43,142 nucleotides of DNA from UBA6136 sp964344495 (GCA_964344495.1 CAYFNI010000004.1:1-43142), one strand, 5' to 3'. Counted from the first letter of the stretch, positions 16,263-24,558 are shown. The notes: generated from the sequence alone by a model not told the origin. Numbers and translations are program-made.

Positions 16263-18179
16263 TTAATGATCCGCAGTGCGTGCGGCGACTTCCGCCAACA
16301 GCCGTTGAGAGAGATCGCCCAAATTAAAGAGTCCCAGATCATCCCCCTTTTGCGTTCTGAGGGAGACGGTCCGGGACTCCATTTCTTTCTCACCAATAAT
16401 GATGAGATAGGGCACACGCTGCATCGAATGCTCGCGGATTTTAAAGCCGATCTTCTCATTTCTCAAGTCAGCCTCGACGCGCAGGCCGTCTGCCTGCAAC
16501 CGGGCGACTATTTCGCGGGCATATTCCGCCTGCGCATCCGTGATGTTGAGGACCACCGCCTGAACCGGCGCCAACCACAAGGGGAAATAACCCGCGAAGT
16601 GCTCGATCAGGATACCAATGAAGCGCTCCATGGAGCCCAGAATGGCTCTGTGCAACATGACCGGCGTATGCTTGGCGCCGTCTTCGGCAACATACACAGC
16701 CCCAAGGCGCTCCGGCATGGAGAAATCAACCTGTATCGTGCCGCACTGCCACACGCGATCGAGACAATCCGAGAGAGAGAACTCGATCTTGGGGCCATAG
16801 AAGGCGCCCTCACCCGGTTGCAGTTGCCACTCGAGCCCCTTGGAATTGAGCGCCTGCTCCAGCGCGGCCTCGGCCTTGTCCCAGACTGCATCGGAACCGA
16901 CCCGGTTAGCCGGGCGCGTCGATAACTTGACCAAGACCTTCTGGAAACCAAAGTCGGCGTAGACCTTGTGCAGGAGATCAATGAAGCGGGACACCTCGCT
17001 CTGAATCTGGTCTTCCGTGCAGAAGATATGGGCATCATCCTGAGTGAACCCGCGCACACGCATGAGTCCATGCAGCACACCGGACAACTCATTACGATGG
17101 CAGGCCCCAAACTCGGCCAGACGCAAGGGCAGTTCGCGGTAGCTTTTCAGCCCCTGGTTGTACACCTGGACATGGCAGGGACAATTCATCGGCTTGATTG
17201 CGTAGTCGCGCTGCTCGGAAGCTGTGGTGAACATGTCGGCCTGAAACTTGTCCCAGTGGCCGGACTTTTCCCACAGTGTTCTGGACACAACCAACGGCGT
17301 CCTGATCTCTTCATAGCCATTGTCGCGAAAGACGGCCCGCATGTACTGCTCGACCACCTGCCAAAGCACCCATCCCTTGGGATGCCAGAACACCATGCCT
17401 GGCGCCTCTTCCTGCATATGGAAGAGATCCAGCGTCTTGCCTATCTTGCGATGATCTCGGCGCTCAGCTTCTTCAAGACGCTCGAGGTAGGCCTTGAGAT
17501 CTTTTTTATCCGCCCAAGCCGTTCCGTAAATGCGCTGTAGCATTTCGTTCCGTGAATCGCCCCGCCAATAGGCGCCGGCGATCTTCATCAGCTTGAATGC
17601 TCGCAGCTTGCCCGTATCGGGCACATGAGGGCCTCGGCATAAATCAGTGAAATCGCCTTGACTGTAGAGAGAGATCGCCTGATCTTCAGGGATATCCCGA
17701 ATAATCTCAGCCTTATAGGCTTCGCCTTGGCTCAGGAAGAAATCTGCCGCCGCATCCCGAGGCATCAACTGACGCTGAACGGGCAGCCCCGCTGCTGCCA
17801 ACTCCTCCATTTTCCGCTCGATTGCCGCCAGATCTTCGGGCGTAAATGGTCGCTCGAAAGAAAAATCGTAATAGAAGCCATTCTCAACGACGGGACCAAT
17901 CGTCACCTGCGCTGAGGGAAAAAGCGACTTGACGGCCTGAGCCAGGAGATGGGCGGTGGAGTGCCGAATGACCTCAACACCCTCCGGGTCACGCCCGGTG
18001 ATGATGGCCACTTCGGCGTCACCATCGACCACATAAGACAAATCGACCAGACCGCCATTGACACGCCCCGCCAGCGCAGCCTTGGCAAGGCCGGCTCCGA
18101 TTGACTGAGCCACCTCCATCAGCGTGACCGAGCGATCAAATGCTCGGCTCGAACCATCGGGCAGTGTTATGACAGGCAT
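16263..18179 (-). CDS. thrS: Threonine-tRNA ligase
   Basis: ThrRS activates threonine and charges tRNA(Thr), with an editing step against serine. The 638-residue product has domains in the usual order: TGS (about 1-62), the HxxxH editing domain (HSTAHLLAQA near 75), the class II catalytic core with zinc-binding MNCPCHV, and the anticodon-binding domain (about 535-635). The start is ATG 18179 (MPVITLPDGS), with only a weak GTGAG upstream. A TTG two codons earlier is unlikely. infC follows 21 nt after its stop. An intrinsic terminator lies 17 nt upstream of the start, so expression may depend on read-through from tRNA-Val. Confidence 0.98.
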   Translation of the reverse strand: MPVITLPDGSSRAFDRSVTLMEVAQSIGAGLAKAALAGRVNGGLVDLSYVVDGDAEVAIITGRDPEGVEVIRHSTAHLLAQAVKSLFPSAQVTIGPVVENGFYYDFSFERPFTPEDLAAIERKMEELAAAGLPVQRQLMPRDAAADFFLSQGEAYKAEIIRDIPEDQAISLYSQGDFTDLCRGPHVPDTGKLRAFKLMKIAGAYWRGDSRNEMLQRIYGTAWADKKDLKAYLERLEEAERRDHRKIGKTLDLFHMQEEAPGMVFWHPKGWVLWQVVEQYMRAVFRDNGYEEIRTPLVVSRTLWEKSGHWDKFQADMFTTASEQRDYAIKPMNCPCHVQVYNQGLKSYRELPLRLAEFGACHRNELSGVLHGLMRVRGFTQDDAHIFCTEDQIQSEVSRFIDLLHKVYADFGFQKVLVKLSTRPANRVGSDAVWDKAEAALEQALNSKGLEWQLQPGEGAFYGPKIEFSLSDCLDRVWQCGTIQVDFSMPERLGAVYVAEDGAKHTPVMLHRAILGSMERFIGILIEHFAGYFPLWLAPVQAVVLNITDAQAEYAREIVARLQADGLRVEADLRNEKIGFKIREHSMQRVPYLIIIGEKEMESRTVSLRTQKGDDLGLFNLGDLSQRLLAEVAARTADH

Positions 18180-18196
18180 GGACAAAACTCACTAAC

Positions 18197-18224
18197 AAAA
18201 AAAGCACCGCGCTGCGATGCTTTT
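18197..18224 (-). terminator. Intrinsic terminator between tRNA-Val and thrS
   Basis: On the minus strand AAAAGCATCGC and GCGGTGCTTTT form an 11-bp stem with one G-U pair and a three-base loop, and a run of seven Ts ends it. It would end the tRNA-Val transcript. It stands only 17 nt before the thrS ATG, too little room for a separate promoter. It may therefore act as an attenuator for thrS-infC-rpmI-rplT. Confidence 0.85.
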
Positions 18225-18231
18225 CCGAAAA

Positions 18232-18308
18232 TGGTAGGCGCGATTGGACTCGAACCAACGACCCCCACCATGTCAAGGTGGTGCTCTAACCAACTGAGCT
18301 ACGCGCCT
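18232..18308 (-). tRNA. tRNA-Val (anticodon GAC)
   Basis: The 77-nt gene folds into a complete cloverleaf. The acceptor AGGCGCG pairs with CGCGCCT over seven perfect pairs. The D arm is GCTC/GAGC, the anticodon stem CCACC/GGTGG with loop TTGACAT, and the T arm GTTGG/CCAAT with loop TTCGAGT. The anticodon GAC reads GUC and GUU valine codons. The discriminator A73 and CCA end are encoded. It precedes thrS on the same strand. Confidence 0.97.
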
Positions 18309-18323
18309 GCAATTGAGCCCAGC

Positions 18324-18351
18324 ATTATAGCGACAATTCGACGTTTGGCAA
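18324..18351 (-). promoter_or_regulatory. Sigma70-type promoter of tRNA-Val
   Basis: A perfect -10 TATAAT (18329-18324) is preceded by TTGCCA (18351-18346) with a 16-base spacer. The start would fall near 18317, just before the mature tRNA end. The discriminator is GC-rich (GCTGGG), as in stringently controlled stable-RNA promoters. It may also drive thrS by read-through. Confidence 0.8.
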
Positions 18352-18493
18352 GCGGCAAATGTGTTTTCTACCCACCGCAGGACCGTCGATTTTAATTTTT
18401 GCGCTGCACCCACCCTAAAACGGCGCGGTGAGAACACGGCCAGACCCGTCTATTTCGACATCAAGCCACGCTCACCGCACGCGCTTGAAGCAC
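18352..18493. other. Gene-free spacer between groEL terminator and tRNA-Val promoter
   Basis: No coding frame, tRNA or repeat is supported here. An AT-rich patch (18389-18401) stands out but lies too far upstream of the tRNA promoter to be a normal UP element. Confidence 0.5.
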
Positions 18494-18495
18494 AA

Positions 18496-18521
18496 AAAAG
18501 CCCCGGAGGTCCGGGGCTTTT
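18496..18521 (-). terminator. Intrinsic terminator after groEL
   Basis: AAAAGCCCCGG and CCGGGGCTTTT form an 11-bp stem with a four-base loop. On the minus strand a run of six Ts ends it, 52 nt past the groEL stop. It closes the groESL operon. Confidence 0.9.
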
Positions 18522-18572
18522 ACAGGTTGGACGGTAGCAGGCCAAGACCTGCTACTACACCCGATGAGCGGA

Positions 18573-20210
18573 TTACATCATGCCATCCATGCCGCCCATA
18601 CCGCCCATACCGCCCGGCATAGCGGTCTCGGACTTGGGCTCTTCAGCAATCATGGCTTCGGTCGTAATCATCAGACCCGCTACCGATGCCGCATTCTGCA
18701 GTGCGCTACGGGTCACCTTGGCCGGATCCAGAATGCCGAACGCAACCATGTCGCCGTACTCGCCATTGGCAGCGTTGTAACCAAAGTTACCGCTACCCTC
18801 GGAGACCTTGTTCAGCACCACGGACGCTTCGTCACCTGCATTGGTCACGATCTGACGCAGCGGCTCTTCCATGGCACGACGCGCAATGCTGATGCCGACG
18901 TCCTGATCATGGTTGGCACCCTTCAGATCCTTGATCTTCTGCAGCGCACGAATCAGCGCCACACCACCGCCAGGCACGATCCCCTCTTCGACGGCCGCAC
19001 GCGTCGCGTGCAATGCGTCTTCGACACGGGCTTTCTTTTCCTTCATTTCCACTTCAGTAGCGGCACCCACCTTGATCACGGCAACACCGCCAGCCAACTT
19101 GGCCAGACGCTCCTGCAGCTTTTCGCGATCGTAATCGGAGCTGGTTTCTTCTACCTGCTTGCGAATCTGGGCGATACGACCCTGAATCTTCTCGGCGCTA
19201 CCGGCGCCGTCAATGATCGTGGTTTCTTCCTTGGTGATCTGCACGCGCTTGGCGGTACCAAGATCTTCGATGGTAGCTTTTTCAAGCGAAAGACCCACTT
19301 CCTCTGCAATCACGGTACCGCCGGTCAGTACGGCAATATCTTCCAGCATGGCCTTGCGACGATCACCAAACCCGGGCGCCTTCACCGCCGCGACCTTGAG
19401 AATGCCGCGCATGTTGTTGACGACCAGAGTGGCCAGCGCCTCACCTTCTACATCTTCCGCGATGATGAGCAGCGGACGCCCTGCCTTGGCGACGCCTTCA
19501 AGCACCGGCAGCATGTCCCGGATGTTGGAGATTTTCTTCTCGCAAATCAGGATCAGCGGATTCTCCAGTTCGGCACTCATGCTCTGCTGATTGTTGACGA
19601 AATAGGGCGACAGATAGCCGCGGTCGAACTGCATGCCTTCGACAACGTCAAGGGTATTTTCAAGCCCGGAGCCGTCTTCAACCGTAATCACGCCTTCCTT
19701 GCCGACCTTGTCCATGGCATCGGCGATGATCTTGCCGATCGCTTCATCAGAGTTAGCGGAAATAGAACCGACCTGCGCGATTGCGTTGCTGTCTGCACAG
19801 GGAACCGACATGGCGTGGATAGCTTCGACTGCCGCCGCAGTGGCTTTGTCGATCCCGCGCTTAAGATCCATCGGATTCATGCCGGCCGCCACCGCCTTCA
19901 AACCTTCGGTCAGAATCGACTGGGCCAGCACCGTGGCCGTCGTCGTACCGTCGCCCGCGATATCGGATGTCTGGGACGCGACTTCCTTTACCATTTGTGC
20001 GCCCATGTTCTCAAACTTGTCGGAGAGCTCGACTTCCTTGGCTACGGATACGCCATCCTTGGTCACCGTCGGCGCACCAAAACTCTTCTCGAGCACGACA
20101 TTGCGGCCCTTGGGGCCCAGCGTAACCTTCACAGCCTGAGCGAGGATGTTTACGCCACGGATCATGCGGCTACGAGCGTCATCGCCAAAACGTACGTCTT
20201 TTGCTGCCAT
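18573..20210 (-). CDS. groEL: Chaperonin GroEL (Hsp60)
   Basis: GroEL is the ATP-driven folding chamber, acting with GroES in the cytoplasm. The 545-residue product is of standard length and contains the equatorial ATP motif GDGTTTATVLA near 86-96, the conserved KVTLGPKGRNVVLEKSFGAP, and the family-typical flexible Gly-Met tail GGMGGMGGMDGMM. It starts at ATG 20210, 54 nt after groES, and ends at a strong terminator. Heat control is expected from the CIRCE element upstream of groES. It is a single normal copy with no anomalies. Confidence 0.99.
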   Translation of the reverse strand: MAAKDVRFGDDARSRMIRGVNILAQAVKVTLGPKGRNVVLEKSFGAPTVTKDGVSVAKEVELSDKFENMGAQMVKEVASQTSDIAGDGTTTATVLAQSILTEGLKAVAAGMNPMDLKRGIDKATAAAVEAIHAMSVPCADSNAIAQVGSISANSDEAIGKIIADAMDKVGKEGVITVEDGSGLENTLDVVEGMQFDRGYLSPYFVNNQQSMSAELENPLILICEKKISNIRDMLPVLEGVAKAGRPLLIIAEDVEGEALATLVVNNMRGILKVAAVKAPGFGDRRKAMLEDIAVLTGGTVIAEEVGLSLEKATIEDLGTAKRVQITKEETTIIDGAGSAEKIQGRIAQIRKQVEETSSDYDREKLQERLAKLAGGVAVIKVGAATEVEMKEKKARVEDALHATRAAVEEGIVPGGGVALIRALQKIKDLKGANHDQDVGISIARRAMEEPLRQIVTNAGDEASVVLNKVSEGSGNFGYNAANGEYGDMVAFGILDPAKVTRSALQNAASVAGLMITTEAMIAEEPKSETAMPGGMGGMGGMDGMM

Positions 20211-20264
20211 TTTTCTTACCTTTCCTGAACTTGAATAACTTTAAGAGAGAAGATCGCTTGGAGA

Positions 20265-20555
20265 TCAGCCTTCCAGGACCGCGATGATGTCGTCTTCACG
20301 CATCACAAGAATTTCCTGGCCGTCGACCTTTTCCTGCGTGCCGGCATATTTTCCAAACAGCACCGTCTCGCCTACCTTGACGCTCAACGGACGGACTTGG
20401 CCGTTGTCCAGAATCTTACCGGTGCCGACTGCCAGCACCTCGCCCCGCGCGGGCTTTTCCGCGGCCGAATCGGGAATCACAATACCGCCCGCAGTGGTGC
20501 GTTCATCTTCCAGACGCTTCACGATCACGCGGTCATTCAATGGACGGATTTTCAT
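20265..20555 (-). CDS. groES: Co-chaperonin GroES (Hsp10)
   Basis: GroES forms the heptameric lid over the GroEL chamber. The 96-residue product begins MKIRPLNDRVIVKRLEDERTTAGGIVIPD, including the mobile loop that contacts GroEL, and ends REDDIIAVLEG. The start is ATG 20555 with AAGGAG seven bases upstream. A longer open frame upstream lacks similarity. It is the first gene of groESL. Confidence 0.99.
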   Translation of the reverse strand: MKIRPLNDRVIVKRLEDERTTAGGIVIPDSAAEKPARGEVLAVGTGKILDNGQVRPLSVKVGETVLFGKYAGTQEKVDGQEILVMREDDIIAVLEG

Positions 20556-20624
20556 CGTTTGCTCCTTAACCAGAATCAATAATCGAAATAGAGGCTCAAT
20601 CAAGTGCGGGACGCGTGATGCGTG

Positions 20625-20651
20625 TTAGCACTCAACAAGAACGAGTGCTAA
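20625..20651 (-). promoter_or_regulatory. CIRCE element (HrcA operator) of groESL
   Basis: TTAGCACTC (20625-20633) and GAGTGCTAA (20643-20651) form a perfect inverted repeat with a nine-base spacer, identical to the CIRCE consensus. It overlaps the end of the -10 element and the expected start of transcription, the normal place for HrcA repression. hrcA itself is not in the window. Confidence 0.97.
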
Positions 20652-20678
20652 TAATATCGAGGCATTTGAATCTGTCAA
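20651..20678 (-). promoter_or_regulatory. groESL promoter
   Basis: TTGACA (20678-20673) and TATTAT (20656-20651) are 16 bases apart, a good sigma70 pair. CTTGACA followed by CCTCGAT also loosely resembles a sigma32 site. The 5' leader to groES is about 90 nt and carries CIRCE at its beginning. Confidence 0.75.
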
Positions 20679-20811
20679 GACGGAAGGCAACGTCGAAATG
20701 CTTCTCGCGCTCAGATGAACGCCTCACCACTGGGGCGATGGAAGCAGGGATTACATGGATAGGGTGCGAGATGGACGCGGGCCAAGATAGGGGGGCGGGC
20801 CGGGGTCTCGA

Positions 20812-20844
20812 CCAGAACGTTCTGGCGCTTGGGCTATGAGCGCC
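20812..20844. other. Adjacent inverted repeats downstream of regA
   Basis: CCAGAACGTTCTGG (20812-20825) is a perfect 14-base palindrome. Next to it GGCGCT (20824-20829) and AGCGCC (20839-20844) form a second stem. They lie in the 184-nt gap between the regA stop and the groES promoter. No T-run is present, so a factor-independent terminator is uncertain, and a protein-binding site is possible. Confidence 0.35.
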
Positions 20845-20862
20845 TTGACCGGAAGTGCGCGC

Positions 20863-21426
20863 TCAATCCTTGACCGGGCGCTTTTCGAGTTTTCTCTGCA
20901 ACGTACGGCGGTGCATGCCGAGTGCCCTTGCGGCCGCTGAGATATTGCCGCCATGCTCGACCAGCACCTTTTGAAGATGCTCCCACTCAAGTCGTCGGAC
21001 CGACAGAGGTTTGTCCTTGATTTCGACGGACTCATCCCCCCGATCCTTGTGCAACGCCATCACGATCTCATCGGCATCCACCGGTTTGGCCAGATAGTGG
21101 ATTGCACCGAGTTTGATGGCCTCTACCGCCGTCGCGATGCTGGCAAATCCTGTCAACATCACAATGCGGGTATTGGCATCCAACTCATGCAACCGCTTAA
21201 CCAGCACCAGACCGGACTCCTGCCCTATACGAAGATCAACCACGGCGTATTCGGGTTCAAGCTCTTCGGCCAGACGGATGCCCGCCTCCACATCCGTTGC
21301 CACATGCACCTCATAACCCCTTTTTCGGAGCGCCAAATCGAGCACACCACAGAAAGTAGGATCATCATCCACCAGCAGCAGTGTCGGTTGCTGATCCAGT
21401 TCGCTCTCATCCAGCATTGCAGTCAT
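20863..21426 (-). CDS. regA: Redox response regulator RegA/PrrA/ActR/RoxR family
   Basis: This is the response regulator partner of RegB and binds DNA to control respiratory and redox genes. The receiver domain (about 14-125 of 187 residues) has acidic residues D20-D22 and the phosphoacceptor Asp64 in VVDLRIG. The C-terminal Fis-type helix-turn-helix NISAAARALGMHRRTLQRKL is nearly invariant in the RegA family. The ATG at 21426 overlaps the regB stop as ATGA and is preferred. An ATG four codons earlier and another three codons later are alternatives. Its proximity to the caa3 oxidase cluster suggests those genes as possible targets, which is an inference. Confidence 0.92.
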   Translation of the reverse strand: MTAMLDESELDQQPTLLLVDDDPTFCGVLDLALRKRGYEVHVATDVEAGIRLAEELEPEYAVVDLRIGQESGLVLVKRLHELDANTRIVMLTGFASIATAVEAIKLGAIHYLAKPVDADEIVMALHKDRGDESVEIKDKPLSVRRLEWEHLQKVLVEHGGNISAAARALGMHRRTLQRKLEKRPVKD

Positions 21427-22769
21427 GGCGTCGTCCATTGATTGGCCAATGGCAAAAGAATCTGAGTCCGCGTACCGGTCCCTCGCTGACGCGGAGTCAT
21501 TTCAATACTGCCACCCAAACGTTTGATGGTCGAGAAAGCCAGAAAAAGCCCCACTCCCAACCCTTGATCCTTCGTTGAAACGGGCGCCTTGCCGATCTGC
21601 TCGGAAATGGCTGGCTTGATGCCTGGCCCGCGATCAAGGATCTGGAGTGTCACCCCGTGGCGGTCCCAGCGCGCTCGAAACTCGATGCCTTTGGGCGACA
21701 CTTCCGCGGCATTGTTGAGAATGTTGATCAAGGCATGGGTCAGTGTCTGCTCGGCAAGAAAACCCGGCGCAGGCAATAGCCCGTCCTTTCGATATTCAAG
21801 CTTTACGCCCGGCAATTGGTTACGCCAGGTTTCGACCACCGAATCCAGGTAAGCCGTCAGCGGCATCACGTGGCCGCTCTCTGCGCGTATCTCGCCGGCC
21901 GTCGCCGACATCACCGACAGTGCCTGCTTGCACCGCGCCACTTGGTCACGAAGAATCCGCATCTTGTCGGCCAACTCTCGATCGGGTCCGCTTTCGCATT
22001 CGTCCTCGATCTCCCGGATCAGAATCGCCATGGTGCCCAAGGGGGTTCCCATCTCATGGGCTGCACCGGCCGCCAACGTGCCCAGGGCGACGACCCGCTC
22101 GTTGCGCAGACTCTGCTCCCGCGCCTCCGCCAAACTGCGCTCTCTGGCACGCAGGGTCTTGGCCATTTCCACCACGAAATAAGCGACCATTGCAGCACTG
22201 AAAACGAAGCCGAACCACATGCCGAACACATGCAAATCAAGGTGATGAGCGGGCATCATTGCGTGCATGGAGTGCGCCCGCTCCCCCTGAAACACGACCG
22301 GCTGGATATCCGGCAAAGGCTCGTAATAGCCCATCAGCAGCGTGTAGCAACCGGTCGTGAACATCACCATGTACCACGTGTACTCCTGGGGTAGGACGGT
22401 GGCGGCAATGATGATCGGCAACAGAAAAAACCAGGCAATCGGGTTGGTTGCGCCCCCAGTGAAGAACAGGATGGCAGTAATCGCCAACACATCACATGAC
22501 AACTGGACGAATAACTCGTTTTCAGCGATCGGCTCAAGCGAACTGAGCCTTAGCCATGTCCACCAGTTGAAGAGGGCGAGCAAGGTCAGGATGCCCCAGA
22601 GAGGGACTTCGCGGAGCGGAATCTCCAGACCATACAAGCTGATAAAAATGATCAGCCCCTCACCCACAATCATGAGATTCCGCAACACGAACAGCCAGCG
22701 CAGATTCTGGCGCGCATCCCGTGCGGGTTGGGTCGGGGTGGGGATACTGGAGAGCGGTTCTACATTCAT
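21423..22769 (-). CDS. regB: Redox sensor histidine kinase RegB/PrrB/RoxS family
   Basis: This 448-residue membrane histidine kinase has about six hydrophobic segments between residues 25 and 205. The motif GGATNP at 105-110 corresponds to the quinone-sensing GGxxNP box of RegB. The H-box AAGAAHEMGTPLGTM carries His238, and Cys280 lies 42 residues beyond it, close to the spacing of the redox-active Cys in Rhodobacter RegB. The ATPase domain has the N-box NILNNAAE and a GLGVGLFLA G-box. A His/Met-rich loop (HSMHAMMPAHHLDLH, 166-180) precedes the last TM. It is 115 nt downstream of msrA on the same strand. Confidence 0.93.
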   Translation of the reverse strand: MNVEPLSSIPTPTQPARDARQNLRWLFVLRNLMIVGEGLIIFISLYGLEIPLREVPLWGILTLLALFNWWTWLRLSSLEPIAENELFVQLSCDVLAITAILFFTGGATNPIAWFFLLPIIIAATVLPQEYTWYMVMFTTGCYTLLMGYYEPLPDIQPVVFQGERAHSMHAMMPAHHLDLHVFGMWFGFVFSAAMVAYFVVEMAKTLRARERSLAEAREQSLRNERVVALGTLAAGAAHEMGTPLGTMAILIREIEDECESGPDRELADKMRILRDQVARCKQALSVMSATAGEIRAESGHVMPLTAYLDSVVETWRNQLPGVKLEYRKDGLLPAPGFLAEQTLTHALINILNNAAEVSPKGIEFRARWDRHGVTLQILDRGPGIKPAISEQIGKAPVSTKDQGLGVGLFLAFSTIKRLGGSIEMTPRQRGTGTRTQILLPLANQWTTP

Positions 22770-22884
22770 GACTTTAGCCTAATCGAAATCGGTCCGCAGG
22801 ACATCGGATGCGGCGATTTGCCACACTCGAGCGCTGGCAGCGACTGTCACGTCATCCTTTCAAGGGAGACCCAAGCGCTCCCGG

Positions 22885-23493
22885 CTAGGGGCACCGCACA
22901 TCAAGACCGCGCAACCCACAGTAGCCTTGCGGATTTTTAGCGAGGTACTGCTGGTGGTAGGCTTCAGCAAAGTAGAAGTCCGGCGCATCCAATATCTCCG
23001 TCGTGAGTGGTTTTTGAATGCCCGCTTCCATCAATGCCTGTTGAAACCGCCCGGCTGAGTTCATTGCCCTGCGGGTATCATCTGGGTCATAGGCAAAAAT
23101 GACAGATCGGTATTGCGTACCAATATCGTTGCCCTGTCGCATGCCCTGAGTCGGATCGTGTGACTCCCAAAATACGGCCAAGAGTTGCTCCAGAGCGACC
23201 TGCTCAGGCTGATACACCACCAATACCACCTCCGCATGGCCCGTCAATCCACTACACACCTCTTCATAGGTGGGGTTGGGTGTCTCACCGCCCGCATATC
23301 CGACCGCCGTGACATAGACGCCCGGGATCTGCCAGAACAACCGCTCAGCCCCCCAGAAGCAGCCCATACCGAAGAGAATCTTTCGACTCCCTTCAGGATA
23401 GGGCGGCACCAAACTCCGTCCAAGCACCTGATGAGCGCTCGGGAGTTGCACTGCCACCGCCCGTCCTGGCAATGCACGTCCTTTTTCTGGCAT
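22885..23493 (-). CDS. msrA: Peptide-methionine (S)-S-oxide reductase
   Basis: MsrA repairs S-sulfoxidised methionine in proteins, using thioredoxin. The 202-residue product has the catalytic Cys45 in GMGCFWGAERLFW, then TGHAEVVLVVY, HDPTQGMRQGNDIGTQYRS and a C-terminal tail GYCGLRGLDVRC with two Cys that can act as resolving residues. The start is ATG 23493 (MPEKGRALPG), which aligns with E. coli-type MsrA. The frame runs 33 codons further upstream without similarity. The AGGGG ribosome site is close to the ATG. It diverges from hslO, another oxidative-stress gene, over 118 bp. Confidence 0.95.
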   Translation of the reverse strand: MPEKGRALPGRAVAVQLPSAHQVLGRSLVPPYPEGSRKILFGMGCFWGAERLFWQIPGVYVTAVGYAGGETPNPTYEEVCSGLTGHAEVVLVVYQPEQVALEQLLAVFWESHDPTQGMRQGNDIGTQYRSVIFAYDPDDTRRAMNSAGRFQQALMEAGIQKPLTTEILDAPDFYFAEAYHQQYLAKNPQGYCGLRGLDVRCP

Positions 23494-23611
23494 AACCCCT
23501 TTTTTTCGCCAAAACACAGTAACCTCCGCACCTGATGTAATTGAGACGCCTGTCCCACTCTGATCAATTAAGCGCGCGAACATTCCTGACATTCAACATC
23601 ACATTGCAACC

Positions 23612-24481
23612 ATGACCGAACATGACCTCTTTCAACGCTTCTTCTTTGAAGATCTGGGTATTCGCGGGGAGTTTGTTCGCCTTCGCGATGCATGGACAGG
23701 TGTCCGTAGCGACACCGACTACCCGCCTCTGATCGCTTCAATTCTGGGCGAAGCGCTCGCTGCAACCGTCCTCCTGACGGGCACCCTCAAGTTTGAAGGC
23801 TCCCTGATCCTGCAGATCCAGGGCAATGGCCCGGTCAGTACGCTGGTTGCGCAAGCGACCCATACCCTGACTGTTCGCGGGTTGGCTCACTGGCGTACCG
23901 AGCCCAAAAGCGCAAGCCTCATGGACCTGTTCGGCGATGGCCGAATGGTTCTGACCATTCAACAATTCCAGCAGGAACCGTATCAAGGCATCGTCGCGCT
24001 GGAAGGAGACAGTTTGGCCACAGCGATTGAGTCATATTTTTCACTTTCAGAACAATTGCCCACGCGCATCTGGCTGTTCGCCGATGGCAACACCGCTGCC
24101 GGACTATTCATTCAGGCTTTACCGGGCAAAGCTCGTAGCCATGAAGACTGGAGCAGAATTTCACACCTAGCCGACACGCTCACCCGTCAGGAGGCTTTCA
24201 ACCTCCCAAGCGAGGAACTGCTCTACCGGTTGTTCCATGAAGAGCGCGTCAGAGTGCTTGAACCTGAGCCTGTTGTTTTTCGCTGCGGCTGCTCGCGGGA
24301 GCGGATCGAGTCCATGTTGATTGCCATGGGCAGGGATGAAGCTGAAGCCAGTCTCGATGAGCACAATGAGATCCTCGTCGCCTGCGAGTTTTGTAATCGC
24401 CGCTATCGCTTCGACCGCATCGACATCACGCGTCTGTTTCACCCCACTGTCAAGGTCGAACAGCCATCACGACTGCATTGA
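23612..24481 (+). CDS. hslO: Redox-regulated chaperone Hsp33
   Basis: Hsp33 is a cytoplasmic holdase that is inactive while its C-terminal zinc centre is reduced and is switched on by oxidation plus unfolding. The 289-residue product has the N-terminal core (about 1-180, with ILGEALAATVLLTGTLKFEG) and the zinc switch with CGC and, 30 residues on, CEFC, giving the expected CxC-X(27-32)-CxxC. The start is ATG 23612. No clear ribosome site was seen. It is divergent from msrA and convergent with ctaE. Confidence 0.97.
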   Translation: MTEHDLFQRFFFEDLGIRGEFVRLRDAWTGVRSDTDYPPLIASILGEALAATVLLTGTLKFEGSLILQIQGNGPVSTLVAQATHTLTVRGLAHWRTEPKSASLMDLFGDGRMVLTIQQFQQEPYQGIVALEGDSLATAIESYFSLSEQLPTRIWLFADGNTAAGLFIQALPGKARSHEDWSRISHLADTLTRQEAFNLPSEELLYRLFHEERVRVLEPEPVVFRCGCSRERIESMLIAMGRDEAEASLDEHNEILVACEFCNRRYRFDRIDITRLFHPTVKVEQPSRLH

Positions 24482-24503
24482 ACCCTGATCGCACCACAAA
24501 CGA

Positions 24504-24537
24504 AAACGGCGCGACCCAGTGATGGGGCGCGCCGTTT
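24504..24537. terminator. Bidirectional terminator between hslO and ctaE
   Basis: AAACGGCGCG (24504-24513) and CGCGCCGTTT (24528-24537) form a perfect ten-pair stem, and CCC/GGG in the loop can extend it. It stands between two convergent genes with short A/T ends on both sides, so it can stop transcription from either. Confidence 0.8.
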
Positions 24538-24558
24538 GCACACTGGGCTGACTAAAAT

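Noticed and set aside
15696..16925. 409-codon plus-strand frame opposite infC and the thrS 3' end
   Set aside because: Both minus-strand genes are certain. The plus frame has no motif and no ribosome site.
18564..20228. 554-codon open frame on the plus strand opposite groEL
   Set aside because: It mirrors groEL exactly and has no recognisable domain. Long antisense frames are common opposite highly biased genes.
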